Source: a bacterium
GTDB taxonomy: Bacteria; Spirochaetota; Spirochaetia; Treponematales; Rectinemataceae
Direction: 5' to 3'
NCBI GenBank assembly: GCA_021813065.1
Contig: JAKALZ010000102.1
Location: 1-6,861 of the forward strand
DNA: 6,861 nt
The position numbers and the translations under genes are program-made. Below the pieces are notes generated by a model. The model was not told the DNA's origin, made no database searches, and saw only the letters and a program-made list of their open reading frames with translations. This document shows, in pieces, positions 6,022-6,861 of the stretch. How positions within the stretch are numbered: the first letter of the stretch is position 1; the number at the start of each line of letters is the position of its first letter.

Positions 6022-6861
6022 ACTTCGTGTTCAGAATTTGATTGATGAGGTCCTGGCCGAACTGCGCGGCGTATTTGTCGTACACGGGCTTCACGGCTGC
6101 GAGGAATGGCTTGAGATCTGGCGTGGAAATCTGCATTCCCTTGGATGCGAGCTCCTTGAGCCAGCCGGCCTCGTTCGAGTTATCATAGTCGCGCTCGAAC
6201 TGAGCGGCTTCCTTTGCTGCTTTAAGCACAGCCTGCTGCTGCGACGCGCTGAGTTTCTTCCAGGTCATCATGCTCATCATGATCGGCGCGGGAGCATACG
6301 CGTGGCGCGTGATCGTCATGTACTTTTGGCTCTCGTACAGCTTGAAGGACACGATGACGTTGAGCGGGTTCTCCTGACCATCGATGGTGTGCTGCTGGAG
6401 CGCGGTGAGGGCCTCGGTCCAGGCCATCGGCACCGCGTTCGCGCCGAGCGCTTTGAAGGAGTCGACATAGATCTCGTTCTGCATAACCCTGATCTTGAGG
6501 CCTTTGATGTCCTCGGGCGAATTGACGGGGTGCTTGCTGTTGGTGAGGTTCCTGAATCCTCGCTCGGCCCAGGCAAGGCCCTTCCACCCCTGCTTTTCAG
6601 CCATGGCGAAGAGCTGGTCGCCGACCGCTCCGTCGAGCACCGCGTACGCGTGTTCGGGACTCCTGAAGAGGAAGGGAAGATCGATAACGCCAAACTGGGG
6701 GATAAAATTGACGAAGGGGCCGTTCGTGATGATCGCCGCGTCGACGATACCCATCTTCATGCGCTCGAGAAGCGTGCGCTCATCGCCGAGCACCGCGTTC
6801 GGGAAAATGGTCACTTTGACTTCGCCATTTGTATATTTTTCGGTCAGCTCTTTGAATTTGG
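6020..6861 (-). CDS. dctP: TRAP transporter periplasmic solute-binding protein, DctP family, N-terminus cut off by the window
   Basis: Periplasmic receptor that captures an organic acid and hands it to the DctQM permease. The frame stays open to base 6861; 279 complete residues are visible, so about 50-60 residues, including any signal peptide, lie outside. Counting from the first complete codon (Lys at 6859), the segment shows FPNAVLGDERTLLERMKMG (19-37), GVIDLPFLF (57-65), RGFRNLTNS (100-108), GLKIRVM (120-126) and DGQENPLNVI (160-169). R103, R124 and N164 match in place and spacing the Arg127, Arg147 and Asn187 carboxylate and ligand contacts of the sialic acid receptor SiaP (recalled), so the ligand is almost certainly a carboxylate. 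Sialate, sugar acids such as diketogulonate or uronates, and C4-dicarboxylates are all possible. The GTG at 6814 is not the start: in-frame, family-like sequence (KFKELTEKYTNGEVKV) continues upstream of it. The gene heads the operon; its promoter is outside the window. Confidence 0.94.
   Translation of the reverse strand, partial: KFKELTEKYTNGEVKVTIFPNAVLGDERTLLERMKMGIVDAAIITNGPFVNFIPQFGVIDLPFLFRSPEHAYAVLDGAVGDQLFAMAEKQGWKGLAWAERGFRNLTNSKHPVNSPEDIKGLKIRVMQNEIYVDSFKALGANAVPMAWTEALTALQQHTIDGQENPLNVIVSFKLYESQKYMTITRHAYAPAPIMMSMMTWKKLSASQQQAVLKAAKEAAQFERDYDNSNEAGWLKELASKGMQISTPDLKPFLAAVKPVYDKYAAQFGQDLINQILNTK

Noticed and set aside
6812..6814. GTG as the start of dctP
   Set aside because: The frame continues upstream to the window edge with family-typical sequence, and a DctP starting here would lack its signal peptide and first beta strand.

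Overview
The window is a compact, GC-rich stretch (roughly high-50s percent GC by eye) in which every supported gene lies on the minus strand. Read in the direction of transcription, from high to low coordinates, the order is: a TRAP-type solute-binding protein (dctP, start cut off by the window end), the small TRAP permease (dctQ), the large TRAP permease (dctM), a dihydroxy-acid dehydratase family enzyme (ilvD), and a homodimeric-type pyruvate:ferredoxin/flavodoxin oxidoreductase (nifJ/por, C-terminal third cut off by the other window end). No RNA gene, mobile element, CRISPR array or integration scar was seen.

The organism is probably an anaerobic, or at least fermentative or facultative, bacterium. 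The one-chain pyruvate:ferredoxin oxidoreductase and the Fe-S dehydratase are both typically oxygen-sensitive, and TRAP transporters occur in bacteria and archaea that take up organic acids with a Na+ or H+ gradient. The oxidoreductase resembles the Desulfovibrio africanus type closely (comparison from memory). Taxonomy cannot be settled here: Desulfobacterota, Synergistota or a PVC/Hydrogenedentota-like lineage would all fit.

Layout: dctP and dctQ are separated by about 10 nt, dctQ and dctM by 1 nt, so the three transporter genes are almost certainly one translationally coupled unit. ilvD follows dctM after 83 nt that contain a GC-rich hairpin but no promoter I can recognise, so it is probably co-transcribed, perhaps at a different level. 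After ilvD comes a 178-nt gap that is the only real regulatory region. It holds a possible termination hairpin just after ilvD, two inverted repeats, a good sigma70-like promoter (TTGATA, 17 nt, TACGAT), a leader hairpin and the nifJ ribosome binding site. nifJ therefore looks like its own transcription unit.

Working together: the transporter would import an organic or sugar acid across the inner membrane. The dehydratase converts a 2,3-dihydroxy acid to a 2-oxo acid, either in valine/isoleucine/pantothenate synthesis or, less likely, on the imported substrate. The oxidoreductase turns pyruvate into acetyl-CoA, CO2 and reduced ferredoxin or flavodoxin. These are known families. I did not find evidence of an undescribed system; the points most worth checking are the true role of the transporter-linked ilvD, the operator-like repeats upstream of nifJ, and a local shift of codon use inside nifJ.
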